Source of the DNA: Paenibacillus flagellatus
GTDB lineage: Bacteria; Bacillota; Bacilli; Paenibacillales; NBRC-103111
Assembly (NCBI RefSeq): GCF_003217775.1
Contig: NZ_QJVJ01000001.1
Span: 496,001-560,000 of the forward strand
Reading direction: 5' to 3'
DNA length: 64,000 bases
Shown: in pieces, positions 16,701-25,627 of the stretch
Numbering within the stretch: the first letter of the stretch is position 1
Layout of the letters: every line of letters starts with the position of its first letter
Translations under genes and position numbers: made by a program
Notes under the pieces: generated by a model
Databases searched by the model: none
What the model was told of the DNA's origin: nothing
The model's input: only the letters and a program-made list of their open reading frames with translations

Positions 16701-17821
16701 GGTAAATCCCTTTCGCTCTTGGCAAGGACATCGAGGTCGGGATCGTTAAACAAGACCATATAAATGGGGTCTATTGCAGCGCCGTAATTGACTTGCCGTA
16801 CAAACTCATTGCGCAAATAGGGATCTTTGTAGTACGCAGACGATAAGAATATCGTTAAAGGGCTGTCCTTGAAGTATTGCCCGGGTGCGGTAAACAAGCT
16901 CGTGAAATCGTCGCCTCTTCTTAATAATTGACCGTCCGGTCGTCTGGCGTATAACCAGCTGTACGGCACATATTGCTGCTTGGGCGAAAATACGTTGCCG
17001 TATCCGAGACGGTCGAACAGCCATAACGCGTTAAGATCCCACTGAAAGCGAAAGAGGCCGTAGGAATTCCCTTGCGATGTCATGCCGGACTCATATTCAA
17101 AATTGCGTACAGGTACGAATTCATCGAAAAATCTTCCGGCCGCAATTTCATACAAATTCGGATTTTCATCATAGGAAGCGATTCCGAAAGAAAGCAGATC
17201 GCGAAGCAGCTGCGCTTCCGATCCGTGACCGGTGACGGCTCCTTGGCCGAGCGGCGGATAGCCGATTTCCATTTGTTTTCCGATTTGGGCCACCATTAGA
17301 CGGATAGTCAGTCGCTGATCGTCGTTCATTAGCGGATAACACCAGTCATAGACGAGCGCTGCTGTAAAAATGATTTCGCCGATCTCCCGCGAATCGGAAG
17401 GAAAAATACCGGCGGCAAAATAATGAAGCAGCTGATTGACAGCCTTATGGCCTGCGGTAATGTTGCCATCGATGAGATATAGCAGCGCATTCGATTTAAC
17501 AACTGTTGGGTTCAGCGTTCCGACAACTACGTCTGTTCCAGCGTTAGCGACGACCCTTTGCCACACCGCGGGCATCGTACCTTTCGTCAAATTTTCCTTT
17601 ATTTTGGGGATATGCTCACTCCGTACGAATACCCGGGGATGGACATGAGCGGGAGGCGTAATCGCCGGCTTGTTATATGGATTCGGATAGATGGTTTCAG
17701 CCGGCGCAGCGTCCGCTGCCGCAGACTGGTCCACAACAGAAAATCCACCTGTCGCACTTATCATCAAAGTAAAAAGTAAGGTCCACACAAGAAAAAGGTT
17801 CGACTTACGATTTCGAATCAT
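13703..17821 (-). CDS. secreted heparinase II/III-type polysaccharide lyase, multidomain
   Basis: The 1372-aa exported protein has a signal peptide of about 37 residues. An alpha/alpha toroid domain and a heparinase II/III beta-sandwich follow to about residue 580. Heparinase II-like catalytic residues can be placed in VTGHGSEAQ (His near 198), QGNSYGLF (Tyr near 254) and [10 protein letters not shown] (His near 412). Behind the catalytic part lie a copper-amine-oxidase-N-like module (about 800-890), an F5/8 type C carbohydrate-binding module (about 925-1050), and a CBM35/6-like module (about 1080-1190). An Ig-like module and a C-terminal FIMAH-type domain ([15 protein letters not shown]) close it. 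It should cleave acidic polysaccharide by beta-elimination outside the cell. The start at 17821 has GAGGTG upstream. Confidence 0.88.
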   Translation of the reverse strand: MIRNRKSNLFLVWTLLFTLMISATGGFSVVDQSAAADAAPAETIYPNPYNKPAITPPAHVHPRVFVRSEHIPKIKENLTKGTMPAVWQRVVANAGTDVVVGTLNPTVVKSNALLYLIDGNITAGHKAVNQLLHYFAAGIFPSDSREIGEIIFTAALVYDWCYPLMNDDQRLTIRLMVAQIGKQMEIGYPPLGQGAVTGHGSEAQLLRDLLSFGIASYDENPNLYEIAAGRFFDEFVPVRNFEYESGMTSQGNSYGLFRFQWDLNALWLFDRLGYGNVFSPKQQYVPYSWLYARRPDGQLLRRGDDFTSLFTAPGQYFKDSPLTIFLSSAYYKDPYLRNEFVRQVNYGAAIDPIYMVLFNDPDLDVLAKSERDLPLTRFFGYPHGSMIARTNWEGSVNSNSVVAEMNIGTYNFVNHAHEDAGSFQLYYKGALAIPSGVYEGTKGGYASDHDFNYHKRTIAHNAMLVNDPNEQFRSGARSFENDGGQRFPNNLGEAATLAELLNPAKGYEVARVLNQAVGSDAATPDFSYIKGDLTKAYTSKVTDYKRSMVFLNLKNNVHPAALLVFDRVSAAQPDFKKTWLLHSIEEPELTGNTQVMKNEKGGYNGKLVNTTLLPSGNAADIRKEGGPGREFIVNGTNYPNAPKSAGVAAEPGSWRIEISPSQPAATDTFLNVMQVSDSEGGPAPLAVEQINGDKVVGAQISDRVVLFAKDGQPVNDELIFEIPGSDSGLYVLVTDLAAGYWTVQRQGSQPSAVQYEVLADKGILYFQGDAGTYTLTRSAVRTMPEAPVVPNIPMPEINIPISVTVDGKTVGLTNQPKFVGNTLMVPAQEVLAPLGVRLEGDVQTGTVSAIKLGKAVSITAGSSQVVTDAGTKELKAPVALLQNILYVPLDLIEIAQWGTTQWDEFFRNAALTTLKPTTNYGLTAVTDSTGVPYSGETTIDGKPDTYWSATGEQAWIQYDLGTVKVVDKVGIAWYKGYERHVVFELQLSLDGTAWKTVYSGVSGGKTDQVEDVVFDRGLARYVRIVSKGYQSAGGITPKHAVQETVLYPAELHPIDVTSDFEAVKAKLDVFAEAESFSHADPGIVVYNTRPFLSGGKGVNGWVNPGQTITWDLHVPEAGYYDVALKYVGGWELNGGNIKRSIQFGSELYSVEAPSTPSFGAAPQEWRAATVRTATYLPAGPVQLKMWNVIGASNLDWVGLVKSIDTAAPTISITGLADGSTLGNSGELSVQVALSDNMSGVDESKTTVTLDGTVYVPGTTIPLYTIAPGTHTFVVMSTDLAGNTATATLTFTTYADIETLKQMVTVFTADDSINNHGISNSLMKKLEHGQIQAFIQQVEAQRGKHISEAAADYLLRDARLVAAELRVNERSIR

Positions 17822-17823
17822 AA

Positions 17824-18274
17824 TCACACCTCATTGTAGCAGATTGTATTCAAAGCTTGCTGAATGAACGACTTCATCTGGGCGTGCTCCAGCTTTTTCA
17901 TTAAACGATTGGAAATGCCGTGACTGCCATTCCAACGAACCGGCGGGCGGCATCGAGGTTGGCGTTGCCGTCGGTGTGGCCGTTAGCGTTACAGAAGGCG
18001 AAGCGGACGGCGTAACCGTCGGCGTCGGCACCGGATCTGCAGCCGTCAAGGACGCTTGGTCGATGATCACATCGGCCGTACCCGCCCTTGGGGTCGACAG
18101 CTCCAGTTGAACAGCGATCGTGCCGCTCCCCAGCTCGAATCCGCGGTTAACGACCAGCCCCGATCCCATCATGGGATCCGTACCGGCGGCACCAACGAGC
18201 GGAACGGAGAACACACTCATAGTTCCGCTGAGTATATCGCGGCTGCGGTTGTACGGGTAATGCTCCACTTCCAT
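17824..18274 (-). pseudogene. 3' fragment of another secreted carbohydrate enzyme, frameshifted FIMAH end
   Basis: A 147-codon frame starts with a beta-rich piece ([19 protein letters not shown]) and continues into a Thr/Pro linker ([13 protein letters not shown]). It then runs out of frame. In another frame the same DNA encodes [19 protein letters not shown], a clear FIMAH domain start like the one in the lyase gene downstream. That copy stops after about 35 residues at 17824, only 2 bp before the lyase start codon. It is thus a truncated, frameshifted remnant of a second FIMAH-containing enzyme. No intact start or signal peptide is visible. Confidence 0.7.
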
Positions 18275-18604
18275 TTACGATTGGTTAATCATTTTTCGCC
18301 TCCTGGTTTTGTGGTATAACGCTTCTATTCACCCCCCCTTTCAGTAGCTCACTCGGCTGATCGTCAGCACAATGGTCTGAACGATGGCCGAAAATACCGC
18401 CTCGTTTTCAGTCGTCTCATCGCATTCGTGATTACGCTTTCACAATAGTGATTCGATGATATTTCCACTGTGCCCATTCCTTCACGTTCATCATAGAAAG
18501 GATTCGATCCCGTCGTAAATAACCGAATTTTAAGCTCTTTTACTTTTTTATATCTACCTGGGAAAAAGACCATAATCCGCATTTTCGCATGCTCGGCTAT
18601 GGCG
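18275..18604. other. region without a recognisable gene
   Basis: About 330 bp in which neither strand gives a convincing frame. An 85-codon frame on the minus strand (18364-18621) has no family features and poor codon usage. The stretch is more AT-rich than the neighbours and is probably decayed sequence. Confidence 0.5.
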
Positions 18605-18760
18605 ATTGGGTCGCCGTTCAATGCCTTCCAATTTCAGCGTATCGGGTGGATTGGGCACGCCGACCTTCGGCGAGAATGTCGCCCGGCGTCAGCTTCGTCC
18701 CCGGTCCGTCGATTCCCATATTCGACTCGAACGTCATGCTCAATGCGAGCGCTTTGACCT
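18605..18760 (-). pseudogene. decayed coding fragment, unrecognised
   Basis: On the minus strand a stretch with GC-rich third codon positions reads SMTFESNMGIDGPGTKLTPGD. One frameshift later it reads PKVGVPNPPDTLKLEGIE. The two parts look like one former protein, but the family was not recognised. It sits among other carbohydrate-enzyme scraps. Confidence 0.4.
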
Positions 18761-18823
18761 ACGGGGGGCAACCAGGCCAGCGATATCCGTTTCTCGCGAA
18801 ATCAGGTAAGCGCTTATGGAAAG

Positions 18824-18856
18824 GAAGCACCGCGTACTTCGCGTACGCGGTGCTTC
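18824..18856 (-). terminator. 14-bp perfect hairpin behind decayed gene
   Basis: GAAGCACCGCGTAC pairs perfectly with GTACGCGGTGCTTC over TTCGC. It lies 25 bp behind the stop of the fragment at 18881 and is probably its former terminator. No clear T-run follows on the minus strand (TTTCCATAAG). Confidence 0.55.
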
Positions 18857-18880
18857 GCGGCCCTGCTTCCTTCACTCTCG

Positions 18881-19385
18881 TTATCTCACCGTAACCGTCA
18901 CCTTGTCGCTCGCCGCCACCCCGGCCGCATTGATCGGTTCGGCCTTGTATCGATAGGCGCCTGGAGCTCTTCCCGTTATCGCCGTACTGGCCGTCTGCGC
19001 GCCGGGCGTCCTGGCGGCAAGCTGCTGCGTATCGACCGGCACGCCGTTCTCGTACAGTTTGTACATCGTACCGTTCGTCTTCGGCGTCCCGTCCGCCAGC
19101 CGCTTCGTATCGATCGCCGTGCCGTTCTCATACAGCGTATAGCTCGTGCCGTTCTGTCCCCACCACAGGTTCATCGTCACCTCGTAGTTCCCGTCCTGCA
19201 GACCGTATGCATGCCCGCTATTGCCGGACAGCACCGCTTGCCCCGGCGCTGCGGCCGCCAGCGGCACAAGACTGGCATGAGCCGCTTGCAGATTGGCCGC
19301 AGCAGCGTCTCTTGCTCCTGCGTCTTGGACGCCGCCTCGATGACGGCAATCGCCTGCGCGAGGGGAACGAATCGCAGCTCACGAA
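18881..19385 (-). pseudogene. C-terminal fragment of a secreted glycosidase with chitinase-A-N-like modules
   Basis: The minus strand encodes a piece ending in two carbohydrate-enzyme modules: [39 protein letters not shown], and the near-duplicate [17 protein letters not shown], then an Fn3-like end ([24 protein letters not shown]). Such modules occur at the C-termini of large Paenibacillus chitinases and glucanases. Upstream the coding signal continues as [20 protein letters not shown], but in a different frame, so there is at least one frameshift near 19300. No start or signal peptide remains. It is a dead 3' remnant. Confidence 0.65.
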
Positions 19386-19669
19386 CCTGATTCGCAAAGT
19401 GTTTGCCAAGCGGGAAGGGAAAACGCTGTCGGCCGCCGCATGGCTGGAGTTCGGCAGAAACGTGATCGGCAAGATCAAGGGTGAAGCGTCTCCGCTTGTG
19501 ATCGCGCCCGGGCGGCTGCAGGACATGTTCCACCAGGCGGAGAAGAAAACGCAGCAATGCGTCACGGCCGAAGACCTTGAGCGGAAGAAAAAACCGGGAT
19601 GAAATCGTGGACTGTATCAATGAAACCCGGATTATGAAAGCGACGACGCGCTCGCCGACCACAAGCTGA
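19355..19669 (+). pseudogene. frameshifted coding fragment, plus strand, unrecognised
   Basis: The plus strand reads [20 protein letters not shown] and RLQDMFHQAEKKTQQC with GC-rich third codon positions, so it was once coding. The frame stops at 19602. Dropping one base in the AAAAAA run at about 19590 restores N-R-D-E-I-V-D-C-I-N-E-T-R-I-M-K up to 19669. The 5' end is lost against the glycosidase fragment on the other strand. I do not recognise the protein. Confidence 0.45.
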
Positions 19670-19954
19670 AAATCACCGGAAAAGAGCATGGTGAACACGA
19701 TCAACAACATGATCGGCTCGGGATCTGGAACACTTTCTTCAGTTTTCCGCAATCATATCTTTCGGGATCAGGTAACGGTTCAGTGCTTTCCCCCACATAT
19801 GGGACCGTTTTAACGCGATTGGGCGGACACGTGCAGCGCTAACGGACATCACGGAGGCTGTCGTGAAAAATCACCTGCAATCGCACGATTTGCGCCAAAT
19901 CACGGCCATTGGAGGAGAGATCGGATGGTTGGGTGTGGCTTGGCAATAGAACGA
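19670..19954. other. debris region with an LplC-like scrap
   Basis: No gene. On the minus strand, 19676-19712 encodes LLIVFTMLFSG. This matches a segment of the functional permease at 23677 (AIVFTMLFSGG), so a fragment of a similar ABC permease probably lies here. The rest shows no coding signal on either strand. Confidence 0.4.
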
Positions 19955-20105
19955 AACGTTGTGCGGCGGTGCGGTGTAGTGGCGCTGGTGCGAGGCGATT
20001 CGGCGGTGAGCGGGGTGGTGCGACGAGGTGCGGCGGCGCGGTGCGGCGGCGCGGTGCGGTGGCGCTGGTACGATGCGAGTCGGCGATGTGCGATGCGGTG
20101 CTGCC
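19955..20105. repeat. GTGCGGCGGCGCG-type low-complexity repeat
   Basis: An irregular tandem array of 12- to 13-base units related to GTGCGGCGGCGCG and GCGCTGGTGCGA. All three minus-strand frames stay open with His/Pro/Arg/Ala-rich nonsense, which is an effect of composition and not coding. It lies between the debris region and the terminator of the response regulator gene. Confidence 0.6.
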
Positions 20106-20109
20106 CAAA

Positions 20110-20155
20110 AGGGGGCGGCTTTAGCCCGCATAGGCGGGCCCCCCTTAACCGCCCG
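20110..20155 (-). terminator. terminator of the response regulator gene
   Basis: On the minus strand GGGGGCGG pairs with CCGCCCCC around an inner CCCGC-CTAT-GCGGG hairpin, followed by TTTT. The left arm overlaps the stop codon at 20145. Confidence 0.75.
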
Positions 20156-21782
20156 CCCCCTTGTCCCCCATTCCCTTCGCTTCGGCGGGGGGGATGCCCC
20201 AATGTTTGCGGAACACGCGGGTGAAATAGCTGAAGTCGCGATACCCGAGCATCGCGGCCGTCTCGGATACTTTCATCCCTTCGTTCAGCCACTGCATCGC
20301 CAGCTTCATCTTGCGCTCGACGATGTAGGCGGTGAACGACTGCCCCATATGCTGCTTGAACAGGCGGGATAAGTACGACGGGTTGATGAACAGCTTGTCG
20401 GCCGCCTCATGCAGCCCGATATCCTCGTGAATGCCCGAGTCGACGAATTCAATCATCGCCGTCACCAGCGCGTGCCGGCTTGTCGTCTTGCGCTCGTTCA
20501 CGTACCGGGTGATGCTGTCGACCGTTCCGTGCAGCCACTCCACGATTCTCTCCTTCGACAGCCGCTCGGGCAACCGGCGGAAATACGCATATTGTTCCCC
20601 CAGCACCTCCGCCAGCGGCCATCCGTGAGTCTGGATGCTGCGCAGGATCAAGGCGCTCAGAAACATGACGTTCTCGTACACCTCGTCGGGCGTCTGCGCC
20701 CGATCGATGGCCCGAACGACCCAGCGGTCGACGACTTCGATCGCTTTATCCCGCTGCCCCGATTCCAGCGCGTATGACAGCAGCTTCTCCATCTCCGCAT
20801 CGATCGGCACGGCTGTTTGCGGATGCGGTGCGTCACGAAACGGAATGACGATGTCGCGCCCGTGCACGACTCTCTCCTTCAGCGCCAAACCGGCCTGGCG
20901 ATAGGAGGCGCCTGCCGCTTCCTTCTCATATACGGGGCGGCCGATGCCGGCGCTCGCGGTCACCTTCATATACTCTTTAAACACCGTCAGCAGCTTGGCC
21001 GTATGCTGCTGGACATCGGCCATAAAGCCATTCTCCGCCCGTTCGTTCCATTCGGCTTCCAACGGGGCGGTAAACACGAGGACCGCCGTACCGTCATAGT
21101 CGGGAAATAGGAGGCAGGGCACCCGATCGAGCAGCTCCTCCGCCAGACCAAGCAGCGTAACTTGGAGCAGCGGCGCGTCATCGGCGGTGAACCGCTTCTC
21201 CCCCGGGGGCAGCGGATCGATATCGACGACAACGACCGTATACGCAGTCCGGTCCGGGAGCTCGATCATCAGTTCCCGGCTTCTCCGCTCCAACTCCCAT
21301 CCCGCATACTTGCCGGCCATCCAGCTCTGGCAGAACAGATCCTGCAGACGGGGCAGATGTTCTGCCCATTTCCGCTGCATTCGCTCCTGATTGTACAGCG
21401 TCTCCAACTCGGTGCGAATCCTCTCCCGCGCCTCGAGCACGGCTTTCAGCACTTCGGGATTTCCAGCCGGCTTGAGCAAATATTTCACTACATTCAAGTC
21501 GATCGCCGACTGCGCGTATTTGAAGTCGTCGTGTCCGCTCAACACGACAATCTTGACAAGAGGGTCCTCCTGCGTAATGTGCCTGGCCAAGGACAATCCG
21601 TCCAGCTCCGCAATCTGGATATCGAGCAGCACGATATTCGGCTTCGTCCGCTCGAACAAACGCAAAGCATCAACGCCGTTGTCCGCCGTAGCGACGACAT
21701 CAATGCCGTGCTCCTCCCACGGAATGTTGCGAGCGATGTTGTTCAAAAGCCGCAGCTCATCCTCCACGATCATCAGATTCAT
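20145..21782 (-). CDS. YesN-type response regulator with AraC DNA-binding domain
   Basis: A 545-aa response regulator. The receiver domain (residues 1-120) shows MIVEDE, the phosphoacceptor Asp54 in VLLDIQI, the switch serine in VVLSGH, and the lysine in YLLKPAG. A long middle region of YesN type follows. The C-terminal AraC/XylS double helix-turn-helix starts near residue 440 (HEAADKLFINPSYLSRLFKQH, then VSETAAMLGYRDFSYFTRVFRKHWG). The ATG at 21782 has GGAGGT upstream. The gene overlaps the kinase gene by 26 bp, so the two are translationally coupled. It probably activates the adjacent LipO/LplB/LplC importer and perhaps the lyase. Confidence 0.92.
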   Translation of the reverse strand: MNLMIVEDELRLLNNIARNIPWEEHGIDVVATADNGVDALRLFERTKPNIVLLDIQIAELDGLSLARHITQEDPLVKIVVLSGHDDFKYAQSAIDLNVVKYLLKPAGNPEVLKAVLEARERIRTELETLYNQERMQRKWAEHLPRLQDLFCQSWMAGKYAGWELERRSRELMIELPDRTAYTVVVVDIDPLPPGEKRFTADDAPLLQVTLLGLAEELLDRVPCLLFPDYDGTAVLVFTAPLEAEWNERAENGFMADVQQHTAKLLTVFKEYMKVTASAGIGRPVYEKEAAGASYRQAGLALKERVVHGRDIVIPFRDAPHPQTAVPIDAEMEKLLSYALESGQRDKAIEVVDRWVVRAIDRAQTPDEVYENVMFLSALILRSIQTHGWPLAEVLGEQYAYFRRLPERLSKERIVEWLHGTVDSITRYVNERKTTSRHALVTAMIEFVDSGIHEDIGLHEAADKLFINPSYLSRLFKQHMGQSFTAYIVERKMKLAMQWLNEGMKVSETAAMLGYRDFSYFTRVFRKHWGIPPAEAKGMGDKGAGG

Positions 21783-23592
21783 CCGCCGCACCTCCTATCG
21801 GTATCCAGAGAATGACCGATGTCCCCTCATTCTCTCTGCTATCGATCTCCAATTCCGCCCGATCGCCATAATACAGCTTCAGCCTCGCCTTCACGTTCCA
21901 CAGCCCGTACAATTCCGTTCTCGGCTTCTGCTCTTGAAGCAGACCCTTCACCGCATGGATGGACAGCTTGCCAAGCTCCGACCGAATATACTCGAGTCTC
22001 TCGGGATCGAGTCCCTTGCCGTTATCCGCCACCTCCATCCGCAGCATATCGCCCTCCAGCCGAATATCGATTCGGACCTCGCCGCCCTTCGCCTTCTTCT
22101 CCAGTCCATGCAGGATGGCATTCTCCACAAGCGGCTGAAGCAGCAGCTTCAAGACGGGAATCGGCTTGCACGCCTCCTCGACATTCACTTGCACGGCCAG
22201 CTTGTCAACGAACCGCAGCTGCTGGACGCGCAAGTAATATTGCAGATGCTGGACGGTCTCTCCTACCGTAAACTCCTCCTGCCCCTTGCTCAGGCTGAGC
22301 CGGAAAAACTTCGACAAGTTCAGCGCCATCTCCCCGATCTCATCGGCGCCGTAATTCTCGGCCATACTGTACATCGTGTCGAGGGTATTATAGAGGAAGT
22401 GCGGATTAATTTGCGATTGAAGCACACGAAGCTCCGCCTTCAGGCGAAGCAGCTGCTGCTCGTATATATTTTCGATAAGATGCTTCTGCTCTTGCGCCAT
22501 CTGGTTGAATGCGTTCATCAGGTAGCCGAACTCGTCCTCTCGTTTGCCCGGCAGGCTCGTATCCAGCTTCCCGACTCTCAGTTGCTTCATCCCGTGGGCG
22601 AGTGAAGAAAGCGGTGCGGCAATGCCACGATAGACGACCCACGAGATCATCAAGGTCAACAGGAAACTGACGCCGATGATCGCATAAGTGATCATCCGCA
22701 GCTTGTCCGACTCCGCATAGATCGCGTCCGCCGGCTTCACCATCACGATCGACCAGCCCGACTGCGGCGAACGGTATTGAACGACCAGCTCCTCCTTGCC
22801 CGTACGCTCCGACTTGCCCACTGTCATCATGCGCGAATCGTCCTCCCGCTCGGGCAGATCCTCAAGAGACGCCGTCCCCGCCAACACCCTTCCGTCCTCG
22901 GCAAGAAGATATGCCCTTTCTTCCGGACCGCTCACCAGCTTGCCTAGTTCCCGTGCTAAACGGGCTCTTCCGACCGTAATCATTACAACATGAGTCACCT
23001 TGACTCCAAAAGGATCAACCGGGCGAAGCAGCGTGACGCTGCCTGGATGGAACGCCGGGTCCAGCTGCTGGTAGCTATCGAACTCCCCTTCACGCGGGAG
23101 CAGTAGTATACTCTTGCCGCCTCTGCCCAACACTTCTAAATACCATCGCTGCTTCTGATATCCTTCCACCTGACGGCTTCCGTATTGGGAAGAAATCATC
23201 GTGTTCGAGAACGAGTGGTAGATAGCCAGCTGTGACAAATTTCCATTGGCCGCAGAGGTGCTCGACAGCTGATTGAGCACCTTCTGGAAATTTAGCGTCA
23301 ATCTTTCGGTCAGCCGCGTGTCCTCAAGCTTAAGAAGATCTATGATATTATCATCGTCCGCGATCGACATGGACAGCATATCGATATTTTGCATCATCAT
23401 ATCGAATGAATCTACCGCGGAGGCGAGCGTAACGAGAATTTGCTCGTTCACCTTCACCTCCAGATTGCGCTGCGACCGGAAGCCGGCATAGACGCTGATG
23501 GCCACAAGCGGGATCAGAATGATGAGAAAATAACTCGTCAACCGCAGCTGCACCGATTGCTTGAAATTGCGGACTAGCCGTCTCATGTCCAT
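21757..23592 (-). CDS. YesM-type sensor histidine kinase
   Basis: A 611-aa membrane sensor kinase. Transmembrane segment 1 (LTSYFLIILIPLVAISVYAG, about residues 14-34) and segment 2 (ITYAIIGVSFLLTLMISWVV, near residue 300) enclose a large extracellular domain. A HAMP linker follows. The kinase core is of the LytS/YesM class, with the phosphoacceptor histidine in QINPHFLYNTLD near residue 395. The ATPase boxes are LLQPLVENAILHG and VADNGKGL. Partners of this class sense extracellular oligosaccharides or work with solute-binding proteins. The start is at one of two close ATGs (23592 or 23586) behind GAAAGGT. It is followed by the overlapping yesN-like gene. Confidence 0.92.
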   Translation of the reverse strand: MDMRRLVRNFKQSVQLRLTSYFLIILIPLVAISVYAGFRSQRNLEVKVNEQILVTLASAVDSFDMMMQNIDMLSMSIADDDNIIDLLKLEDTRLTERLTLNFQKVLNQLSSTSAANGNLSQLAIYHSFSNTMISSQYGSRQVEGYQKQRWYLEVLGRGGKSILLLPREGEFDSYQQLDPAFHPGSVTLLRPVDPFGVKVTHVVMITVGRARLARELGKLVSGPEERAYLLAEDGRVLAGTASLEDLPEREDDSRMMTVGKSERTGKEELVVQYRSPQSGWSIVMVKPADAIYAESDKLRMITYAIIGVSFLLTLMISWVVYRGIAAPLSSLAHGMKQLRVGKLDTSLPGKREDEFGYLMNAFNQMAQEQKHLIENIYEQQLLRLKAELRVLQSQINPHFLYNTLDTMYSMAENYGADEIGEMALNLSKFFRLSLSKGQEEFTVGETVQHLQYYLRVQQLRFVDKLAVQVNVEEACKPIPVLKLLLQPLVENAILHGLEKKAKGGEVRIDIRLEGDMLRMEVADNGKGLDPERLEYIRSELGKLSIHAVKGLLQEQKPRTELYGLWNVKARLKLYYGDRAELEIDSRENEGTSVILWIPIGGAADESDDRGG

Positions 23593-23676
23593 TCCGACCT
23601 TTCGGGATCGTTTCACGTGCTGATTCTCACATTATCTACCATTCCCTGCCGCTTGAGTAGCAGTATTTGCGAGAAT

Positions 23677-24564
23677 TTATCCCTTGATCGCCCCGATCAA
23701 CATGCCTTTGATGAAGTATTTCTGCAGGAACGGATACGCAACCAGCACCGGCAGGATGGTCACGACAACCGTCGCCATCCTCACCGTCTCCGGCGGCAGC
23801 TGGGCCACCTGCATCGAATTGATCGACAGCTCCTGGCTGACGCTTGGCGTTTGGATCATATTGCGCAGCACGACCTGCATCGGGTACAGCTCCCGGTCCG
23901 TAATATAGATGATGCCCTTGAAATATTCGTTCCAGTAGCTGACGCCGTAGAACAGTCCGACCGTAGCCAGGATCGGCGCCGACAGCGGCAGCACGATCCG
24001 GATCAAGGTCGAGATGTCGCTGCAGCCGTCAACACGGGCCGCCTCCTCCACCTCCTGCGGGAGGCCTTCGAAATACGTCTTCATAATTAGAAAATTAAAC
24101 GTCGACACGGCGCCAGGTATGATCAGCGCCCACATCGTATTGTAAATACCCAACTCCCGGACGACGAGATACAACGGAATAATACCGCCGCTAAACAGCA
24201 TCGTAAACACGATGGCCATAAGAATCGCGCTGCGCCCCGGAACCGATTTCTTGGACAACGGATAGGCAAGCAGTGTGGTTACGGCTAAGCTCAACAACGT
24301 ACCAATCACCGTCACCTTAATGGTAAGGAGCAAGGTATCCGGAATGCGTTCGCTTGAGAATATTTCTTGATAGGCCAGCAGCGTCATCTTGGCCGGCAGC
24401 ACGATAAACCCTCCATTGCGCAAAACTTCGGTATACGGCGTCACCGACATGATAAAGACATAATACACCGGGAACAGCGTAGCAAGCGCGAACAGCGCCA
24501 ATACCGTATAGTTCGCGGCGTCCGCCACGCGCTCTGATCTTGTTTTGTGAATGACGAAAGACAT
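23677..24564 (-). CDS. carbohydrate ABC transporter permease, LplC/YtcP type
   Basis: A 295-aa inner-membrane permease with six predicted transmembrane segments. The EAA loop is EEAARVDGCSDISTLIRIVLP, which contacts the ATPase. It belongs to the LplC group, which pairs with LplB and a LipO-type lipoprotein and has no dedicated ATPase gene in the cluster; a shared MsmX-like ATPase elsewhere is expected. The start at 24564 has GGAGGT upstream. It lies 24 bp behind the LplB gene and 84 bp ahead of the kinase gene. Confidence 0.92.
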   Translation of the reverse strand: MSFVIHKTRSERVADAANYTVLALFALATLFPVYYVFIMSVTPYTEVLRNGGFIVLPAKMTLLAYQEIFSSERIPDTLLLTIKVTVIGTLLSLAVTTLLAYPLSKKSVPGRSAILMAIVFTMLFSGGIIPLYLVVRELGIYNTMWALIIPGAVSTFNFLIMKTYFEGLPQEVEEAARVDGCSDISTLIRIVLPLSAPILATVGLFYGVSYWNEYFKGIIYITDRELYPMQVVLRNMIQTPSVSQELSINSMQVAQLPPETVRMATVVVTILPVLVAYPFLQKYFIKGMLIGAIKG

Positions 24565-24588
24565 GATATGCACCTCCCATAAGCAGAA

Positions 24589-25536
24589 TTACCAGATGCC
24601 CGAACCGCCGGCCTTCTTGGCGATCTTGTTCGCGGTCAGAACCAGGATCAGCGCAATGACCGACTTGAACACACCGGTTGCCGCCGTCAGCGTGAAATCG
24701 AGCTTCTCCAGCAGGTTGCGGAATACCCATGTATCGATAATATCGCCTACCTCGTAGACGGTTGCATTCAGATAAATATACACCTGATCGAATCCGGCAT
24801 CCAGAATGTTGCCGACCCGGAGTATCAAGAGCAAGATGAACACTTCGCGGATGCCCGGCAGCGTTATGTGCCACAGCTGTCTCCAACGGCTTGCCCCGTC
24901 AACTACAGCCGCTTCGTACAGCTCGTGATTAATGGAAGCAAGAGCGGCCAGGTAGATAATCGCGCCGAACCCCGTGTTTTTCCAGAGGTCTGTGATAATC
25001 AGCAGCGACCGGAAGAAATCTTGATCCGCCATCAGATTCAGATCGCCCCAGCCCATATCCCGCACGAGACCGGTAATAAGTCCAGATCCAGGGGCCAGGA
25101 ACGAGAACGTGAGCCCATATACGATCACCCACGATAAGAAGTACGGTCCGTACGTAACCGTCTGAACGAATCGCTTGAACCATTGTGAACGAATTTCATT
25201 CAGCATCAAGGCCAGCAGCACGTCCGGCAGCATGTTAAACAGAATCCGGTATACGCTGATGACCAGCGTGTTTTTCATGATTTTATAGAAATCCGGGTTG
25301 TTAAAAATGATCTTGAAGTTGTCGAAGCCGACCCACTCGCTCCCCCATACGCCCTTCATCAGATTGAAATCCTGGAATGCGACGAGTATGCCGATCATTG
25401 GCAAGTAATGAAACAGCAAATAATAAAGCAAACCCGGCGCCATCATCAAGTAAAACCAACGGCTTCGGTAGATGCTTCTCCATTTCAACCTACTATTCAG
25501 CTGGCTCGCCGTCTTGGCGGTCATTGTCGTCTGCAT
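24589..25536 (-). CDS. ABC transporter permease, LplB/YteP type
   Basis: A 315-aa permease of the LplB type. The N-terminus shows the family pattern WFYLMMAPGLLYYLLFHYLPM followed by FNLMKGVWGSEWVGFDNF. The EAA loop is YEAAVVDGASRWRQLWHITLPGI split over the cytosolic loop, and the ending is typical (SVIALILVLTANKIAKK). With LplC it forms the membrane channel for an oligosaccharide. The start at 25536 has GGAGGAGG upstream. A strong hairpin lies between it and the lipoprotein gene, which would lower permease relative to binding-protein expression. Confidence 0.92.
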   Translation of the reverse strand: MQTTMTAKTASQLNSRLKWRSIYRSRWFYLMMAPGLLYYLLFHYLPMIGILVAFQDFNLMKGVWGSEWVGFDNFKIIFNNPDFYKIMKNTLVISVYRILFNMLPDVLLALMLNEIRSQWFKRFVQTVTYGPYFLSWVIVYGLTFSFLAPGSGLITGLVRDMGWGDLNLMADQDFFRSLLIITDLWKNTGFGAIIYLAALASINHELYEAAVVDGASRWRQLWHITLPGIREVFILLLILRVGNILDAGFDQVYIYLNATVYEVGDIIDTWVFRNLLEKLDFTLTAATGVFKSVIALILVLTANKIAKKAGGSGIW

Positions 25537-25559
25537 CTTTCTTCCTCCTCCAAAAAGCA

Positions 25560-25600
25560 GAAGGGAACCCGCCGGCCTACTATCGCCGCCGGTTCCCTTC
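25560..25600 (-). terminator. attenuating hairpin between lipoprotein and permease genes
   Basis: GAAGGGAACC and GGTTCCCTTC flank an inner GGCGGC/GCCGGC-like stem, followed by TGCTTTTTGG on the minus strand. In ABC operons such stems usually cut transcript levels behind the binding-protein gene. Confidence 0.7.
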
Positions 25601-25627
25601 ATGACCACTTGACTTGTTGTCGAGCCG

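Noticed and set aside
18364-18621. An 85-codon minus-strand frame
   Set aside because: No ribosome binding site, mixed codon usage and no recognisable features. It crosses a frameshifted fragment.
19839-20292. Several His/Pro/Arg-rich minus-strand frames
   Set aside because: They translate the GTGCGGCGGCGCG repeat and the terminator. All three frames look alike in composition, which marks them as non-coding.
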